A stretch of DNA of 41,568 nucleotides from the NCBI GenBank assembly GCA_017445145.1, contig JAFSVI010000014.1:1-41568 (forward strand), read 5' to 3'. A program made the position numbers and the translations under genes. The notes under the pieces are model-generated. The model was given only the letters and a program-made list of their open reading frames with translations. It had not been told where the DNA came from and searched no databases. This stretch comes from Bacteroidaceae bacterium. GTDB taxonomy: Bacteria; Bacteroidota; Bacteroidia; Bacteroidales; Bacteroidaceae. Below are positions 33,087 to 41,568 of this stretch, piece by piece; position 1 is the stretch's first letter; every line of letters starts with the position of its first letter.

Positions 33087-36083
33087 ATGCAGAAGACAAT
33101 CCTCACACTCGCACTGTGCGCCGCCACACTCGGCACCGACGCACAGCAGCTGGCTTTCCCCGGCGCCGAGGGCTACGGAGCCTACGCCACCGGCGGCCGT
33201 GGAGGCCAGGTAGTACACGTCACCAACCTCAATGCCGCAGGCAGCGGTTCGCTGGCCGACGCGGTGAGCCAGCCCGGGCGCTTCGTGGTGTTCGACGTGG
33301 GCGGCGTCATCGACATCACCGGCAAGAGCATCACCATCGCCAGCAACGTCACCATCGCCGGGCAGACAGCCCCCGGCGAGGGCATCACCATCTATGGCGG
33401 ACGCGTCATAGCCTCCAAGGCCAAGAATGTCATCATACGCTACATACGCATGCGCGGCGGCAAGAGCGTGAACAGCAGCAAGTGTACGTTGACACTCGAC
33501 GAGTGCCAAAACCTGATAATGGACCACTGCTCCGTGTCGTGGGGACCGTGGGACAACGTCCACATCAAGGATGCCAACAACATCACCTGGCAACACAGCA
33601 TCATCTCGGAGGGCATCGAGCCACAACGCTTCGGCTCCATCACCGACGGCACCCGCAACTGGACCATCCACCACTGTCTGTGGGCCGACAACAAGAGCCG
33701 CAACCCCAAGATGAAGTGCTATCTGCAGTACTACAACAACGTGGTCTATAATTATGCCATGGGCATCATCGGCGGCCATTCGGCAGCCGACAACTACCAG
33801 GACGTCATCAACAACTACTTCATCGCGGGTCCCGAGGGTTCGGCCAAGTACTTCGACGACTGGACGGCAACCGACCACCTCTACAGCTCTGGCAACTACT
33901 TCGACGGCAACCGCGACGGCCAGCTCAACGGCACGCTTATCACCGACCACCATCAGGCCACACCCATGGCGGCACCCAACTTCCAGACCACACACCCGAT
34001 GAACGTGGAGACGGCGGCCGAAGCCTACCGCACCGTTGCCGACCAGGTAGGCGCCTCACGTGTGCGCGACATCCACGACAAGCGCATCCTCGAGCATCTG
34101 ACCTCACTGGGCACCAAGGGCAGCTTCATCGCCAACGAGGACAACGTGGGCGGCATAGGCACCGTGGCCGGCGGCCCGCGCCCCACCGACAGCGACAACG
34201 ACGGCATGCCCGACGACTGGGAGCGCGCCAATGGTCTCAACGCCAGCCAGAACGATGCCAACGCCTACACCCTGGGCGGGGGCTACACCAACATCGAGCA
34301 CTACGTGAACAGCCTCGCAGCAAAGAGCGTCTTTCTGTATGCGCCCGCCAACCCCGTGGCCACCCTGCAAGGCCAGACCAGCGTGAAACTCACATGGGAG
34401 CTCAACGAGCGCGAGGGAGTGACGGGCATCGTCGTGGAGCAGAGCAGCGACGGCACCACGTTTGCCGCCGTTCAGCAGCTGGCGGCCAACGCCTCGCAGA
34501 CCACCGTCAGCGGCCTCACCGCCGGAGCCGTCTATTACTTCCGCGTCAAGGCTGTTGGCGCCGGCAATGCCGCGTCGGCCTACTCGCCCGTGGTGTCTGT
34601 CAACAATGAGTACATGCGTGCCGGAGGCGGCACACCCGGCGGCACCGCCACATTCACCCCTACGACTGGCAAGGTGTATCGCATCATCAGCTATGCCACA
34701 GTGCCTTACAACTCCAGCACCACACTCAACGGCACACCAAAGTACCTCATCTTCAACACCAACGGCACGTTAGGAACCACGGAGCAGTTCCAATGGGACG
34801 ACCCCTCACTGCTATGGGTCATCACCCCTGTGAATGGCGGCGTCACCATCCGTAACTACAGCAACAAGCAGTACATCAACGGCCGCAACGCCAGCATCGA
34901 CGGGGCCGACCGCATAGGCACTTCCGACACACCCTTCACCCTCACCATCAACTACACCGGCGACCAGCAACCGTCGCAGTCGGGCATCTTCAGCGCCGTC
35001 TCGATGTATCGCATCAACAGCCCGTCGGCCAGCAACCAGCAGATACGCGCACGCGGCTTTGGCGACGACTGGTTCTGGGGCAGCGGCACCTTCGACCGCG
35101 CCGACATGGTGTTCACCTTTGTAGAGGTGGATGTCTCGCACGTGCAGGTGTTTCTCAAGACCTTCAATGCCACCCTCCAAAACGCACTCCAACAGGCCAA
35201 CGGCGCTCAGACGGATGTCACACTGGGCTATCCCACGGCAGCACTCACCGCCCTGATGGATGCCATAGCATCTGCCCAGGCCTTTGCCAACAACATCAAC
35301 GAGCAGACGCAGCAGGAAGACATCGACGCACAGGTGGCAGCACTCAACGCCGCCATGTCGCAGTTCGAGAGCACCCGCATCTACACCCTCGAGGGCTACT
35401 CCACCGACATGGCATACTGCATCTTCAGCTACGGCACCCACCCCAACGCCAGCGCCGCCAACGCCGACGCCAACACCGAGCGCCGCTACCTATATGCCAC
35501 GACGAGCGCCGACGGTCAGCGCGACTCGCTCATGTATCGCATCGGCCTCACCGAGAACGCCATCAAGGGCGGTGCCACCGACCCGCTGGCCTCCGACCCC
35601 GCAGCGCTGTGGGCGCTCCACGACGAGGGCAACGGTTTCGTGCGGGCGCGCAACCTCAAGACCAACAGCTACCTGCAGGTGGAGAGCTACCTCTCGCCGA
35701 CACGCGTCGGCGTGCGCCCCTACTATGCCAAGGATGACAACGGCCACATGGCATTCTTCATCGACTCGAGCGCCAGCGGCCGACGCCTGCTCAACGTTGG
35801 CGCGCCCAACGGCAACGGCGGCCCCGTGGAATTCTTCGGAGCACATGCCGACCGCGTCCGTCTGCGCTGGGTGTTTCTTCCAACGGATGTCGAGGTCACG
35901 TTCGCCACTGCCATGACACCCACAACCGCCGCGCCTACCACCCCACCCCGCTACTACGACCTTCGCGGCATGCAGCTGGCACGCCCGCCCCGCACGGGAC
36001 TCTACATCATCACACAGGACACCCCTCAAGGCACCGTCAGCCACAAAGTATCTGCCCACAGCACAAGTCAGCAGCACATGTAG
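33087..36083 (+). CDS. Secreted multidomain pectate lyase (PL1)
   Basis: A 998-residue protein with a signal peptide (to about residue 19). The PL1 parallel beta-helix spans about residues 20-390: PGAEGYGAYATGGRGG, TIAGQTAPGEGITIYGG, LIMDHCSVSWGPWDN and HHCLWADNKSRNPKM. A thrombospondin-3-like calcium motif follows (DSDNDGMPDDWE), then a fibronectin type III domain (about 420-510), a ricin-like module (about 520-685), a helical FIVAR-like stretch (about 690-760) and a second ricin-like module. It ends in YYDLRGMQLARPPRTGLYII, resembling the sorting tails of secreted Bacteroidota proteins. It cleaves polygalacturonate by beta-elimination. The long frame begins earlier, but the ATG at 33087 follows the promoter and starts the signal peptide. 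Confidence 0.9.
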   Translation: MQKTILTLALCAATLGTDAQQLAFPGAEGYGAYATGGRGGQVVHVTNLNAAGSGSLADAVSQPGRFVVFDVGGVIDITGKSITIASNVTIAGQTAPGEGITIYGGRVIASKAKNVIIRYIRMRGGKSVNSSKCTLTLDECQNLIMDHCSVSWGPWDNVHIKDANNITWQHSIISEGIEPQRFGSITDGTRNWTIHHCLWADNKSRNPKMKCYLQYYNNVVYNYAMGIIGGHSAADNYQDVINNYFIAGPEGSAKYFDDWTATDHLYSSGNYFDGNRDGQLNGTLITDHHQATPMAAPNFQTTHPMNVETAAEAYRTVADQVGASRVRDIHDKRILEHLTSLGTKGSFIANEDNVGGIGTVAGGPRPTDSDNDGMPDDWERANGLNASQNDANAYTLGGGYTNIEHYVNSLAAKSVFLYAPANPVATLQGQTSVKLTWELNEREGVTGIVVEQSSDGTTFAAVQQLAANASQTTVSGLTAGAVYYFRVKAVGAGNAASAYSPVVSVNNEYMRAGGGTPGGTATFTPTTGKVYRIISYATVPYNSSTTLNGTPKYLIFNTNGTLGTTEQFQWDDPSLLWVITPVNGGVTIRNYSNKQYINGRNASIDGADRIGTSDTPFTLTINYTGDQQPSQSGIFSAVSMYRINSPSASNQQIRARGFGDDWFWGSGTFDRADMVFTFVEVDVSHVQVFLKTFNATLQNALQQANGAQTDVTLGYPTAALTALMDAIASAQAFANNINEQTQQEDIDAQVAALNAAMSQFESTRIYTLEGYSTDMAYCIFSYGTHPNASAANADANTERRYLYATTSADGQRDSLMYRIGLTENAIKGGATDPLASDPAALWALHDEGNGFVRARNLKTNSYLQVESYLSPTRVGVRPYYAKDDNGHMAFFIDSSASGRRLLNVGAPNGNGGPVEFFGAHADRVRLRWVFLPTDVEVTFATAMTPTTAAPTTPPRYYDLRGMQLARPPRTGLYIITQDTPQGTVSHKVSAHSTSQQHM

Positions 36084-36182
36084 CGAAGAGCCTTGCAGCT
36101 CCCACATCATGTGAAAGCGCATAATGTTACATTGTGTCATCGACTTGTTACCATCGTGCCACGCCGTTACAGGCATTTGTCG

Positions 36183-36190
36183 TACCTTTG
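36183..36190 (+). promoter_or_regulatory. -7 element of the galactanase gene
   Basis: TACCTTTG, 41 bp upstream of the GH53 start codon. As at the pectate lyase gene, no good -33 box is present at 19 nt, which hints at shared activator control. Confidence 0.6.
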
Positions 36191-36231
36191 CCGCAGATTT
36201 TCCTTAACCATTAACGAATCCATCTTCGGCT

Positions 36232-38073
36232 ATGAAACGACATCTACCACTTGTGATGGCCCTGCTGTGGGCAGTGAGCGCACACGCCATCACCGTAACG
36301 GACACCATCTTCAACCGTGCGGCCAACGAGGCATTTGCCTTTGGTGCCGACGTCAGCTTCGTGCCTGCCATGGAGGGCTGGGGCACCAAGTGGCTCGACA
36401 AGAACGGCAAGCAGAAGGACATCCTCCAGATTCTGAAGGAACAGGGCATCAACAGCATACGTCTGCGCGTGTGGACGGTGGGCAGCGGCGCCAGCAGCAA
36501 ACAGGAGGTCGTGGCCATGTGCCGCCGGGCCAAGGCCAAAGGCATGAGCGTGATGATAGACTTCCACTACAGCGACACGTGGGCCGACCCCGGCAGCCAG
36601 ACCATCCCTGCGGCGTGGACCGACCACAGCGTCGATGCCTTGGCGCAGCGCGTCTATGACCACACCTTCGACGTGCTCTCGGCCATCAAAGCAGAAGGCG
36701 TGGTCCCCCGCTGGGTGCAGGTTGGCAACGAGACAAAACGCGGCATGCTCTATCCCGTGGGACAGACCAACAAGGGCGGCAGCGTGGCCTTCGCACGCTT
36801 CGTGCAAGCTGGCTACGATGCTGTGAAAGCCGTCGATGAGTCCATGCAGGTCATCGTTCACCTGCCCGACGGCCACGACAACTCGCTTTATCGCAGCATC
36901 TTCGACGGCCTGAAGAAGAACGGAGCCAAGTGGGACATCATCGGCCTCTCGGCCTATCCCCGCTGGTCGCATCTCGACGGCCCCACCATGATTACGCGCA
37001 CCATGGCCAACATCAATGACCTGAAGAGCCGCTACAAGACACCGTGTATGGTGGTCGAGACAGGCCACTACCCTCGCGAGGCCCTCATCGGCAACCAATA
37101 TCTCGTGGGACTGATGGACAAGATGATCCGTGGCGGCGACCTTGGCTGCTTCTACTGGGAGCCGGAATCCATGGGCGGCTATGACATGGGCGCCTGGGAC
37201 GAGGCCACGCGAAAGCCCACGGTGATGATGGATGCCTTCCTGGGCGTTAAGCACACAGAGGTGAGCTGGCTCATGCGAGGGCAGATGACCCACCCCACGT
37301 CCGGACAAGAGGTTGACGATGCCGATGGCCTCAGCCTTGTCACGGACATGCGCCACATCCGCAAGCGCATTCAGAATGTCAAGTTCTACGTGGACAAGCG
37401 TCTGGCCTGCACGCTCACGTCAGAACCCTGGGAATGCCGCGTGGCCGATGCCGAGCCGGGCATTCACAGCGCCTGGGCCAAGGCCACCGACAGCGACGGC
37501 AACACCCTGCAGACAGATGCCGTCACTTTCTTCTACGGCCGGTCAGCGCTCCTTGGCACCCCCATCTCTGTCAATGCCACGCAAAAGGACGGCACTGCCA
37601 GCTGGGGTCTGTCGCTGGCTGCGGCCGGTCGCTATCGCCTTGTGTTCGAATACAGCTGCGAACAGACGCGGGGTGCCGTCGTGTGGCTCAATGGCGACAG
37701 CATCACACGCACCTATTTCGACACAGGGACAGACGCCTTCCACACCTTCGACATGGAAGCCACTGCGCCAGGCAACTACGAGCTGCGCTTGGTGGCCACA
37801 CGCGCCGCAGGTCTGCCCGTGGTCAAGACTCTGCGCATCTTCCCCCTCGATGGCCAGCCAACACCATCGGCCAGCGACCTTACAGCCGTGAGCGACTTGC
37901 GCCACGACAGTCCCGAGATGCTCGAAGTCTATTCGCTCTCAGGCGTGCTGGTAGCCAAGACTTCGTCGGCGTCACTTGGCATCCGTCTGGGGTCTCGGAC
38001 ATCGGCCGTGGTGGCGCTGCCAAACTGTGTCGGCGGCACGCCATACATCGTGCGGAAGCAACGGCTGAAGTAG
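36232..38073 (+). CDS. Glycoside hydrolase family 53 endo-beta-1,4-galactanase
   Basis: A 613-residue secreted enzyme (signal peptide to about residue 19) that cuts beta-1,4-galactan side chains of rhamnogalacturonan I. The catalytic domain covers about residues 35-340: GADVSFVPAMEGWG, the acid/base Glu167 in QVGNETKRGMLYP and the nucleophile Glu276 in VVETGHYP. Beta-sandwich regions follow (about 370-550, possibly carbohydrate binding), then a sorting-like tail, VYSLSGVLVAK, to YIVRKQ. Its last 145 bp overlap the convergent regulator gene on the other strand. Confidence 0.92.
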   Translation: MKRHLPLVMALLWAVSAHAITVTDTIFNRAANEAFAFGADVSFVPAMEGWGTKWLDKNGKQKDILQILKEQGINSIRLRVWTVGSGASSKQEVVAMCRRAKAKGMSVMIDFHYSDTWADPGSQTIPAAWTDHSVDALAQRVYDHTFDVLSAIKAEGVVPRWVQVGNETKRGMLYPVGQTNKGGSVAFARFVQAGYDAVKAVDESMQVIVHLPDGHDNSLYRSIFDGLKKNGAKWDIIGLSAYPRWSHLDGPTMITRTMANINDLKSRYKTPCMVVETGHYPREALIGNQYLVGLMDKMIRGGDLGCFYWEPESMGGYDMGAWDEATRKPTVMMDAFLGVKHTEVSWLMRGQMTHPTSGQEVDDADGLSLVTDMRHIRKRIQNVKFYVDKRLACTLTSEPWECRVADAEPGIHSAWAKATDSDGNTLQTDAVTFFYGRSALLGTPISVNATQKDGTASWGLSLAAAGRYRLVFEYSCEQTRGAVVWLNGDSITRTYFDTGTDAFHTFDMEATAPGNYELRLVATRAAGLPVVKTLRIFPLDGQPTPSASDLTAVSDLRHDSPEMLEVYSLSGVLVAKTSSASLGIRLGSRTSAVVALPNCVGGTPYIVRKQRLK

Positions 38074-40091
38074 CTCACCGACGAAAACCCCGTGGAATAG
38101 CTTATCTCCTTCACGCTCATGTCGCCACGCAGCAGCATTTCGGCTGCGTGGCGCAGACGCACGGTGCGTATGAACTCCGTGGGCGATTGTCCCGTGGCAC
38201 CCTGTATCTTGCGGTAGAGCGTCATGCGGCTCACACACAAGTCGCGGCTCAGGAACTCCACGTTGTAGGCATCGTCGCTCAGGTGTTTCTCCACGCATGC
38301 CATGGCATCGCGGAGGAACGGCGAGCTTTCTATGGCTTTGCTGTTTGACGAATCTCCATCGACAGCCCCATCCTTGCCAGCCTCCTCCTCGTCTGCGTGA
38401 GTGGTCTCTGGGATATATGATTCCGCGTCCTGGCTGGCAGCTGCGCGCCGCACCGCGTCGGCAGATGCCGTATCGGCTATGGTGCGCAACTTGAGCTCCT
38501 TGATTTGTGCGATGAAGCGTCGGCTCTGACGGCGCAATATATAATAATGTATAAGCAGTAGGATGAGCATGGCCGCCACGACAGTGTAGCCCACACACAT
38601 CCACCATGCCGTCAGCCACTGCGGCATGCGTTCCACCACCATCCCGCGCTGCGGCTGGCACCAACGCCTGCCAGGCTGCGTCTCATGCATCTCGATGCTG
38701 TATGCACCTTCGGCCTCAATGCTACGCTGTCGCAGTGTGTGTCGTGCGGGGTCATAGAGGCGGACGTAGCGCTCGTGGGCTATGACGAGGCGCCCACAGC
38801 TGTCACCACGGAGCGCCACCACAGCGTCGCCATGTTCGTTGGCTGCATAGTCGTCGGTGGTCAGACGACCGTTGCGCAGCGCATGTAGCATCCCGTAGAT
38901 GGTACCCAGCCACAGCGTGCCATCGGTGGTGAAGGCCATTGCCGACACGTCGGCCATGTGGGGCAGCACCACCACATCCTCCGCAGTGCCGACAGCGCGG
39001 CGTATGTCATGGCCCGTGCTGAACCACAGGCATCCTTTGTCATCAGCAGCCCACGCCGTGGGACGTGTTGTCAGCCCCCATGCCAGTCGCACGGAGTCGG
39101 CATCAAAGTCCGTCGGCGTTTGGATTGCAGCCCATGCCGGGGCAACGGTTTCAGAGTCGTCAACGGCGTATGAGGGACTGTCGCCAGCAGCCACGAGCAC
39201 ACGTCCCCGGCAGTCCAGCGTCATACGCCCCGCCGCCGTGCCTGCCATGATGCTGTCCGTGGGTGCAGCCGTCAGCTGTGCGCCCGTGCGGAACAGGCGC
39301 ACGCCGCCCATGGTGCTCGCCCACAGCCGCGCTCCGTCGGCCGATGCCTGCAGGTCGGTACATACACCCATGGATGCCTCGGGCTGCGGGTGCGTGGTGC
39401 CGCTGCCAGGGTCGTAGCGTACAATGCCTCGTCCGGCAGTGCCCACCCACAGCGTGCCGTCGGCGGCATCAGCCAGGTCGGTAGGCGCGACATCCAGCGG
39501 CCACGGCATCTGGCGGAATGCTCCGTCGCTACACCGCAGCAGCCCGCCACCCCAGAGCGTTGCCCACAGTAGTCCGCTGGCATCTTCGAAGAGGTGCGAG
39601 ACATATTTCCCGTGTGCATCGTATGTGGCTACAAGGTGCAGGTCACGGTCAAAGTAGTATATCTTCTTGTTTGCCGTCAGCAGTAGGTCGCCGTTGCGGG
39701 TCACGAGGATGTCATCCACGCGTTTGTCGTCCACTTCCTCCAGACGCCGTATGGAGAAGTCTGCCTTGTCCAGCACACACGCCCCGTGGAAGGTGCCGAC
39801 GATGATGCATCCCCGCATCTGTGCCAGACAGGCCACGTTGTTGCTTCCAAGCAGGTCGGGACGTGAGGCCTCGTTGCGAAACACGTCGATGGCACAGCCG
39901 TCATCGCGGCAGAGGCCACCACCCTCGGTGGCATACCACAGGGCGCCCTCGTCATCCTGCATCACATATAGCACATGTCCCGACGGCAGCTGTTCCTGGT
40001 TGGGAAGCATCAGCAGGGCGGGCGCTGCGGCGGTCCCTAAGGCCGGCAGCAGCATGCACAGAGGTATCAAAAAGGAGCTTTTTCGTAACAT
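37929..40091 (-). CDS. Beta-propeller membrane sensor fused to AraC DNA-binding domain
   Basis: A 720-residue protein with signal peptide, a periplasmic beta-propeller of about 450 residues (repeats such as DDEGALWYATEGGGL, DASGLLWATLWGGGL, ADGTLWVGTAGRGI and TDGTLWLGTIYGML), one transmembrane helix at about 490-517 and a cytosolic AraC helix-turn-helix domain at about 597-687. The propeller repeats and TM are those of Bacteroidota hybrid two-component systems, but kinase, ATPase, receiver and a full Y_Y_Y domain are all missing. It probably senses an oligosaccharide and controls the flanking pectin genes. Start: ATG 40091 gives the signal peptide directly; ATG 40142 would add 17 residues. 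The 3' end runs antisense into GH53. Confidence 0.87.
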   Translation of the reverse strand: MLRKSSFLIPLCMLLPALGTAAAPALLMLPNQEQLPSGHVLYVMQDDEGALWYATEGGGLCRDDGCAIDVFRNEASRPDLLGSNNVACLAQMRGCIIVGTFHGACVLDKADFSIRRLEEVDDKRVDDILVTRNGDLLLTANKKIYYFDRDLHLVATYDAHGKYVSHLFEDASGLLWATLWGGGLLRCSDGAFRQMPWPLDVAPTDLADAADGTLWVGTAGRGIVRYDPGSGTTHPQPEASMGVCTDLQASADGARLWASTMGGVRLFRTGAQLTAAPTDSIMAGTAAGRMTLDCRGRVLVAAGDSPSYAVDDSETVAPAWAAIQTPTDFDADSVRLAWGLTTRPTAWAADDKGCLWFSTGHDIRRAVGTAEDVVVLPHMADVSAMAFTTDGTLWLGTIYGMLHALRNGRLTTDDYAANEHGDAVVALRGDSCGRLVIAHERYVRLYDPARHTLRQRSIEAEGAYSIEMHETQPGRRWCQPQRGMVVERMPQWLTAWWMCVGYTVVAAMLILLLIHYYILRRQSRRFIAQIKELKLRTIADTASADAVRRAAASQDAESYIPETTHADEEEAGKDGAVDGDSSNSKAIESSPFLRDAMACVEKHLSDDAYNVEFLSRDLCVSRMTLYRKIQGATGQSPTEFIRTVRLRHAAEMLLRGDMSVKEISYSTGFSSVSYFSRCFRTMYGVPPTQFGSATTADVRDPRRMPSDADEVLATSTPESE

Positions 40092-40109
40092 TATGGCCAA
40101 AAAGTGTTG

Positions 40110-40117
40110 CAAATATA
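40110..40117 (-). promoter_or_regulatory. Possible -7 element of the propeller/AraC regulator
   Basis: On the minus strand this reads TATATTTG, a TAnnTTTG match 18 bp before the ATG at 40091. It has no clear -33 box. If used, it rules out the longer start at 40142. Confidence 0.4.
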
Positions 40118-40147
40118 TAACAAACGAGAAGAAAGTGACCATAATGC

Positions 40148-40178
40148 CTTGGCGTTTTAAGGTAATTTAGTAATTTTG
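40148..40178 (+). promoter_or_regulatory. Promoter of the GH43-GH51 genes
   Basis: CTTG (40148-40151), 19 nt, TAATTTTG (40171-40178): near-complete consensus, 74 bp upstream of the GH43 start. A second, weaker core (TACCTTCG, 40203-40210) lies closer to the gene. Together with the regulator's core, this forms a divergent control region at about 40092-40252. Confidence 0.65.
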
Positions 40179-40252
40179 CCTCCGCAGATGCGTTGGCATC
40201 GCTACCTTCGCACCAATCATTAACCAATCAACATAACACAAACGACACTACA

Positions 40253-41269
40253 ATGAGAAAGACAATCTTGACGCTCGTGGCAACCATGCTCGCCACGACA
40301 CTCGTGGCACAAGGCCCCGGCCGCCGTTTCCGCCGAGAGACATTCACCACCGACACCCCCATGGTCCACGACCCCGTCATGGCCCTTGAGGACAGCACCT
40401 ACTATCTCTTTGCCACAGGCATGGGCATACAGCGCATGACCTCGCGCGACCGCCACACGTGGACGGTGTCCCATCAGCCCGTGATGACCGTTATCCCCGG
40501 CTGGACCACCGACTCCGTTCCCGGCTTCGGCAACCACGTGTGGGCCCCTGACGTCATCCGCTGGCACGGCATGTGGTGGATGGCCTACAGCTGCTCCACC
40601 TTCGGCAAGAACGGCTCGGCCATAGGGCTGCTGTCTGCGCGCTCGCTGCGCTCCAACATGTGGAAGGACGAGGGATGCATCGTCACCTCGCGCTCCAAGC
40701 GTGACCAATGGAACGCTATCGACCCCAACTTCATCATCGACGAGACGGACACGCCGTGGCTCGTGTGGGGTTCGTTCTGGGACGGCATACAGCTGGCCCG
40801 CCTCGACTCCACCATGCACCTCGCCGCCGGCGAGCGGCCGCGCACCATCGCCCGGCGCTACGACCCGGCCTACAAGAACGCCGCTCCCAACCCCACGTCG
40901 CGCTTTGCCGGCACCAATGCCATCGAGGCACCCTTCATCTTCCGCCATGGCGACTACTACTACCTCTTCGTCTCGTGGGACTACTGCTGCCGAGGCGCCA
41001 AGAGCAACTACCGCGTTGCCGTGGGCCGCAGCCGCAGCGTGGCCGGCCCCTACCTGGACCGCGAGGGCAAGGACATGCTCCTTGGTGGCGGCACGCTCGT
41101 CATCGAGGGCGACAAGGTGCAATGGGATGCCGCCGGCCACTGTGCGGCCTATGCCTTCCCCGACGGCGACGTATTCGTGTGCCACGGCTACAGCGCCACC
41201 CAGAACGGCGCCGCACTGCTCATACAGCGCCCCATCCGCTGGACGGCCGACGGCTGGCCCGAGCTGTAA
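40253..41269 (+). CDS. Glycoside hydrolase family 43 endo-1,5-alpha-L-arabinanase
   Basis: A 338-residue secreted enzyme (signal peptide to about residue 19) that cuts the alpha-1,5-arabinan backbone of pectin. The five-bladed GH43 fold shows the catalytic triad: Asp40 in MVHDPVMA (base), Asp157 in AIDPNF (pKa modulator) and Glu225 in NAIEAPFIF (acid). HVWAPDVIRW and LVWGSFWDGIQL are typical of the endo-arabinanase subgroup. The length is that of a single-domain enzyme. The ATG at 40253 starts the signal peptide; GH51 follows 57 bp later. Confidence 0.93.
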   Translation: MRKTILTLVATMLATTLVAQGPGRRFRRETFTTDTPMVHDPVMALEDSTYYLFATGMGIQRMTSRDRHTWTVSHQPVMTVIPGWTTDSVPGFGNHVWAPDVIRWHGMWWMAYSCSTFGKNGSAIGLLSARSLRSNMWKDEGCIVTSRSKRDQWNAIDPNFIIDETDTPWLVWGSFWDGIQLARLDSTMHLAAGERPRTIARRYDPAYKNAAPNPTSRFAGTNAIEAPFIFRHGDYYYLFVSWDYCCRGAKSNYRVAVGRSRSVAGPYLDREGKDMLLGGGTLVIEGDKVQWDAAGHCAAYAFPDGDVFVCHGYSATQNGAALLIQRPIRWTADGWPEL

Positions 41270-41326
41270 GCACCAGCCTTCCAACAAAATCAGCCATACA
41301 TAAACTAACGACAACACATACACTCC

Positions 41327-41568
41327 ATGCACAAGAAGACCCTCTCCGCAGCATTGCTGCTCGTCTGCGCCATAGGCTCGCAGGCACAGACCGACCCCAT
41401 CCGCATCGACCTCGCACAAAAAGGTGCAGTGGTCTCACCTGACCTCTACGGCATCTTCTTCGAGGAAATCAACCACGCCGGCGACGGCGGCCTCTATGCC
41501 GAGCTGGTGCAGAACCGCGGCTTCGAGGAACACGTTCTGCCCTCGGGCATGACCTACCGCAAAGGCCG
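41327..41568 (+). CDS. Glycoside hydrolase family 51 alpha-L-arabinofuranosidase, 5' part only
   Basis: I translated this frame by hand; it is open to the right edge, giving about 80 residues. After a signal peptide (ending about residue 20, SQA-Q) come VVSPDLYGIFFEEINHAGDG and GLYAELVQNRGFEE, the well-conserved N-terminus of GH51 arabinofuranosidases. These remove arabinose from arabinan and arabinoxylan, completing the work of the GH43 arabinanase just upstream. The catalytic residues lie beyond the window. Confidence 0.88.
   Translation, partial: MHKKTLSAALLLVCAIGSQAQTDPIRIDLAQKGAVVSPDLYGIFFEEINHAGDGGLYAELVQNRGFEEHVLPSGMTYRKG

Noticed and set aside
1-41568. tRNA, rRNA, insertion sequence, integrase or prophage genes
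   Set aside because: I looked for clover-leaf ends, transposase or integrase motifs and terminal repeats in the spacers and saw none; all spacers are under 300 bp.

Overview
The window is a GC-rich (by eye about 60%) piece of a Bacteroidota chromosome, most likely a high-GC member of the Bacteroidales. The evidence is the promoter architecture (TTTG, about 19 nt, then TAnnTTTG, seen in front of several genes), CA-rich spacers without Shine-Dalgarno sequences, a 183-residue S16 with an Ala/Lys/Glu tail, the rseC-rnfBCDGEA order, a sigma54-regulator/lptE/TPR/secG cluster, and a set of pectin-degrading enzymes. Genus cannot be resolved from sequence reading alone. I saw no tRNA or rRNA gene, insertion sequence, CRISPR array or prophage, and no gene-free stretch exceeds 300 bases.

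Layout. 1-2556 (minus strand): a likely operon of LMW protein tyrosine phosphatase, DUF4250 protein, SpoU/TrmH RNA methyltransferase and a sodium:solute symporter that runs off the left edge. A 25-bp perfect inverted repeat (2561-2632) separates it from a divergent His-rich CobW-type metal GTPase. 4094-10883: rpsP, then the complete Rnf ion-pumping ferredoxin:NAD+ oxidoreductase operon preceded by rseC. 11076-22395: a sulfate-activation and sulfonation operon made of an SLC13 permease, cysC, cysD, a very large DUF4011/SF1 helicase, cysN, a steroid 5-alpha-reductase homologue and a PAPS-dependent sulfotransferase. 22509-24933: an SGNH hydrolase, rhamnulose-1-phosphate aldolase and a secreted esterase, on the same strand with no obvious new promoter. 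25022-28057: sigma54 activator, LptE-like lipoprotein, TPR protein and SecG. 28073-32857: GH115 alpha-glucuronidase, ffh and folD, closed by a strong terminator. 33087-41568: a pectin side-chain locus with PL1 pectate lyase, GH53 galactanase, a convergent beta-propeller/AraC membrane regulator, GH43 arabinanase and the start of a GH51 arabinofuranosidase.

The most notable system is the sulfonation operon. Sulfate uptake, ATP sulfurylase (CysDN) and APS kinase (CysC) would supply PAPS. No PAPS reductase is present, and the operon ends in a 5-alpha-reductase homologue that keeps the Glu and Tyr used by human SRD5A2, followed by a sulfotransferase. Together they suggest reduction of a steroid (host or dietary) to the flat 5-alpha form and sulfonation of a steroid hydroxyl. 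A sulfotransferase of this type from Bacteroides thetaiotaomicron has been reported to sulfonate cholesterol and flat steroids (recalled, not checked). The unexplained element is the DUF4011 helicase, with a 4 x 66-bp minisatellite, sitting between cysD and cysN. A second point of interest is the propeller/AraC regulator, which looks like a hybrid two-component system that lacks its kinase and receiver and overlaps the GH53 gene antisense by 145 bp.
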